A stretch of 64,000 nucleotides of DNA from assembly GCA_002914845.1 (NCBI GenBank), contig JXTC01000008.1, forward strand, positions 83,773 to 147,772, given 5' to 3'. The translations under genes were made by a program, and so were the position numbers. Positions 61,537 through 64,000 of the stretch are shown piece by piece (positions within the stretch are counted from its first letter, which is position 1; the number at the start of each line of letters is the position of its first letter). Source of the stretch: Trema orientale (Eukaryota; Streptophyta; Magnoliopsida; Rosales; Cannabaceae). The notes under the pieces are model-generated. The model had not been told where the DNA came from. It saw only the letters and a program-made list of their open reading frames with translations, and made no database searches.

Positions 61537-63519
61537 TGTAATAACCCAGTTTTTACAAGGTCAAAATGGTCTTTTGACCAGAAAAAAAAATTTTAAAGAC
61601 CCGACTCTTTCTCTCTCTCTCCCCCTCTCTGTATCTCACTCTCTCTCTGCTTCTCAACCACGGCCGAAAGAAAACGAAAGCCGCCTCGCCGCCGCTCGCT
61701 TGTCATCCGGCCACCAGGAAGTAGGCGGAGCTCACCCAAGCCACCACGAGTCGACGCCGAGCAACAGCGACCGTCGGAGAAACCCACCGGAGCCAGAGAA
61801 GACCAAATTGCCGTTTTGACCCATTTTGGATTTTATGTCACCGGCGAAGATTCCGGCCACCAAACGACTCCAAACTGGTCCCGTTGGATTCGTACCGTCG
61901 CAAGGGTCGTCAAGGTATATATATCTCAACCCCATTTTGTCCGGATCAAAAGATGCCATTTTTGAGTATTTTGAGTTTTGAATTTTAGTTTTCGATCCGG
62001 CCGTTGGATTGTGTTTTTGACCTCATATTTGGAATGTACTCGGAAAATGAAGAAGTTTGATATATATTTTGCGTGCCACCAGTCCGTTGTGGACCCGGAC
62101 CCGAATTGGACAGGTTATATGTCTAACCTAGCTATTTTGGGTGCTAGGAATTCAACGAAGAGGTCCGTTCGTGGAATTGAAGCTCCGGTGAGAAGTTAGT
62201 TTTTCGCAAGAAGACGATCGAGGGCTCGGAATTGGTTCCCGACCCTCTGGGCGATCGTCAACGACGCATTGAGGACTCAATAGCATGGTATCGCTATTTC
62301 GGTCGAGGTAGGAGTTCAGTTACCTCTGTTTTATACCGTTTTTGAGTTAACACTTATTTCCTGCAACATATGAGAACAAGTGTGTTTTTGATTATTTGAA
62401 TCATATGTGATGGAATCTGGTTGTATGATATATACTGTACTGCTCTGGGAATTTGCTGTGTCCAGGTTATTTTGGGTATATCAAAATAGGGCCGTTATGC
62501 TGCCCGTTTTTCTATAAAATCCTATTATGCATGTTTTACTGAAAAACTATAGTACAGTAGTTTTTACACTTCAGTTCTGTATTGCACGTGTCATATGATC
62601 ATACATGAGCACCATGTTAGCATCGTGAGTTTACAGTGTGGCGCTGCATACCCTACCATCGGTGCAGAGTCCGTAAACCCGCGCGGGATTTGTTACTTCT
62701 GATTACCTCCCCATTGGTAGGTGTAGGCAATACGGTTGCCCCTCCAGGTTTGGTAGGCGACACATGGGTGTCCCCTCCGGGTATGGACTTAGGTGTCAGG
62801 CAGGCTGTTAGGCATACTTAGTGCCATCATCCTGAGTTTCACAGATAAGAGGATGAGAGCTCATGGGTATGGGTTGATTTGTGTCATTTGCATATGGATT
62901 GAATGGTTTTGATTACAATGCTTTATATATATATATATATAGATTTCCGGTTTGGATTATATATATGTATGTTTTGGACTAAACTAACCATGCAAGAATT
63001 TTCTATCACTTAAATGTTTTCGATCGAGGTAATCATTTTCCTACTGGGCATTGTATGCTCACTCCCCTACCTTCCTCTTCAGGTGGTGTTCAGTGCGATC
63101 TTGGTGATCAAGAGGAGTAAGAGGCCATCTTGACTGTAGTTCGTTTCTTGGTAATGCTAGAAGTCTACTATTGTGGTGTTTGGACTATTTGAGATTTTGT
63201 ATTAGCATTAAACCAAGATTACTACTTTCTAATTTATCTGTGAACTTATGTATGCCATTCTGGGATTTAACTTATTGTTGTGGATGATGATGATGCTTGG
63301 ACCTATATTTGATTTCACATTTTCTAATTATTATTCGGTCTATGTTTAATGGTGTATACGAACTGTGGGAGAGGTTCACGGGATGAAATTCTAAATATTT
63401 TATTATAAAAGACTGTTTACAAAATTAAAATTTTTTAGACACTTTTCAAATAAATCAAGGAATTTCCCATCTTTGTGAAATTCTCCTTCTGCCACTGGCC
63501 CGAGTTTTGGGTCATGACA
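61537..63519 (+). repeat. 5' LTR of the Ty3 element
   Basis: A 1983-bp LTR with TG...CA ends (tgtaataacccag at 61537; gggtcatgaca ending at 63519). A CT-rich block lies at about 61607-61650, followed by a GC-rich segment (61660-61870). The motifs later shared with the two old LTR copies are here: taggaattcaacg (about 62144), gatgagagctcat (about 62851), tgctcactcccct (about 63056) and taaaccaagattact (about 63211). The preceding bases ttaca (61532-61536) would be one copy of the target duplication. Small open frames within (61574-61819, 61978-62199, 62636-62821) are not genes. Confidence 0.9.
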
Positions 63520-63526
63520 GAAATTG

Positions 63527-63540
63527 TGGTATCAGAGCTT
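63527..63540 (+). other. Primer-binding site of the Ty3 element
   Basis: The sequence tggtatcagagctt complements the 3' end of initiator methionine tRNA and lies eight bases... after the LTR end, acceptable for this group. Confidence 0.9.
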
Positions 63541-63652
63541 TGTGTTTAATAGCTCGGACGTATCACTATTAAACTAGATTGAAGTTGTTTTTATAACAAG
63601 CATGCATCATTATATCATTAACAATTTGGCATATTCTTTCAGACTTTTAAGG

Positions 63653-64000
63653 ATGCCTCCTAGAAGAGTTCCGAGGCATCAGCCGGATGCCGAACCTCCT
63701 CAACGTCCGGATTTCTCCCATCTGATCGAGGTAATGCAGCAGGCATTCGCCCAGATGAGCAATCCAGACTATCAGTCTCCAGCTCTGAGGGCCCGACAGT
63801 TGGATCAGTCAGATTACCTTCAGCGGTTTACGCGCCTCCAGCCAGGACAGTTTGACGGTAGACCAGATCCTTTCGTGGCAATCTCTTGGTTACGTGAGAT
63901 AGAGAGGCATTTTCGGTCTATTGGTACTCCGGTGGAGTTTTGGGCAATCTTTGCCGTTACCCGTCTGATGGAGAGTGCCATTCGCTGGTGGGAGACTGTG
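63653..64000 (+). CDS. Ty3 gag, N-terminal 116 codons (truncated by window end)
   Basis: The ATG at 63653 opens MPPRRVPRHQ and the frame stays open to the last base. The diagnostic gag core is visible: F-T-R-L-Q-P-G-Q-F-D-G, then D-P-F-V-A-I-S-W-L-R-E-I-E-R-H-F (about residues 70-94). The A-x-R-W-W-E-type motif at the end starts the retrotransposon gag domain. Gag forms the virus-like particle of the element in the cytoplasm. The start is the first ATG after the primer-binding site, 113 bases downstream. Whether the rest of gag-pol is intact cannot be seen. Confidence 0.9.
   Translation, partial: MPPRRVPRHQPDAEPPQRPDFSHLIEVMQQAFAQMSNPDYQSPALRARQLDQSDYLQRFTRLQPGQFDGRPDPFVAISWLREIERHFRSIGTPVEFWAIFAVTRLMESAIRWWETV

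Larger units (their letters stand above)
61537..64000 (+). mobile_element. Ty3-type retrotransposon, 5' portion, runs off the window
   Basis: LTR, primer-binding site and an open gag start follow each other with normal spacing. The gag type and long LTR fit chromoviral Ty3 elements, perhaps Tekay-like, but the integrase and chromodomain needed to assign a clade are outside the window. Base composition is more GC-balanced than the surroundings (the gag start especially), and no break is visible, consistent with a fairly recent insertion. Confidence 0.92.

Noticed and set aside
61574-62821. Several open frames in GC-richer sequence near the right end
   Set aside because: All fall within the Ty3 LTR upstream of the primer-binding site.

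Overview
This is an AT-rich stretch of a plant nuclear genome, almost certainly a woody core eudicot. The evidence is two intron-containing genes of plant-specific families and a dense population of plant-type transposable elements (Ty1/copia, Ty3, TRIM, LINE, SINE, hAT, Mutator-like and other MITEs). There is no bacterial gene organisation, no operon and no CRISPR array. Species cannot be fixed from the sequence alone.

Host genes. (1) Plus strand, 26660-30327: a six-exon aluminium-activated malate transporter (ALMT) family anion channel of 482 residues, with every splice junction resolved and in frame. (2) Minus strand, 44364 down to 37542: a ten-coding-exon LONESOME HIGHWAY (LHW)-type atypical bHLH transcription factor of 992 residues, also with all junctions resolved. 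It carries a recent in-frame 117-bp tandem duplication. No functional link between the two genes is visible; they are neighbours separated by about 7 kb of repeats and anonymous DNA.

Layout. 1-4146: no recognisable gene; its right edge is the pol-end and polypurine-like junction of an old Ty3 element. 4147-6514: degraded Ty3 LTR. 6515-9546: anonymous, with a 60-bp duplication. 9547-15671: minus-strand SIRE/Maximus-like copia element with broken gag-pol, primer-binding site and 5' LTR, but no 3' LTR found. 16000-16620: LINE remnant. 16754-21237: decayed autonomous-type hAT transposon. 22030-23740: second old Ty3 LTR, into which a complete 414-bp TRIM has inserted. 24828-25686: MITE, SINE, MITE cluster. 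26.5-30.4 kb: ALMT. 31.6-33.2 kb: four consecutive fold-back elements, one of them containing a minisatellite. 37.5-45.1 kb: LHW gene, with a Mutator-like MITE in its upstream region. 45.8-46.3 kb: another Mutator-like MITE. 48609-49205: hAT MITE with perfect 8-bp target duplication, whose ends match the larger hAT. 50-61 kb: copia-LTR-like debris and three more copies of the (TA)n-flanked MITE. 61537-64000: full-length 5' LTR, primer-binding site and open gag start of a Ty3 element that continues beyond the window.

I did not find a new gene system. The most distinctive items are the MITE family that sits in TA-rich sites (five copies), the nested TRIM, the fold-back cluster with an internal minisatellite downstream of ALMT, and the recent duplication plus upstream ORFs in the LHW gene. 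All boundaries were read by eye; no alignment or search was run.
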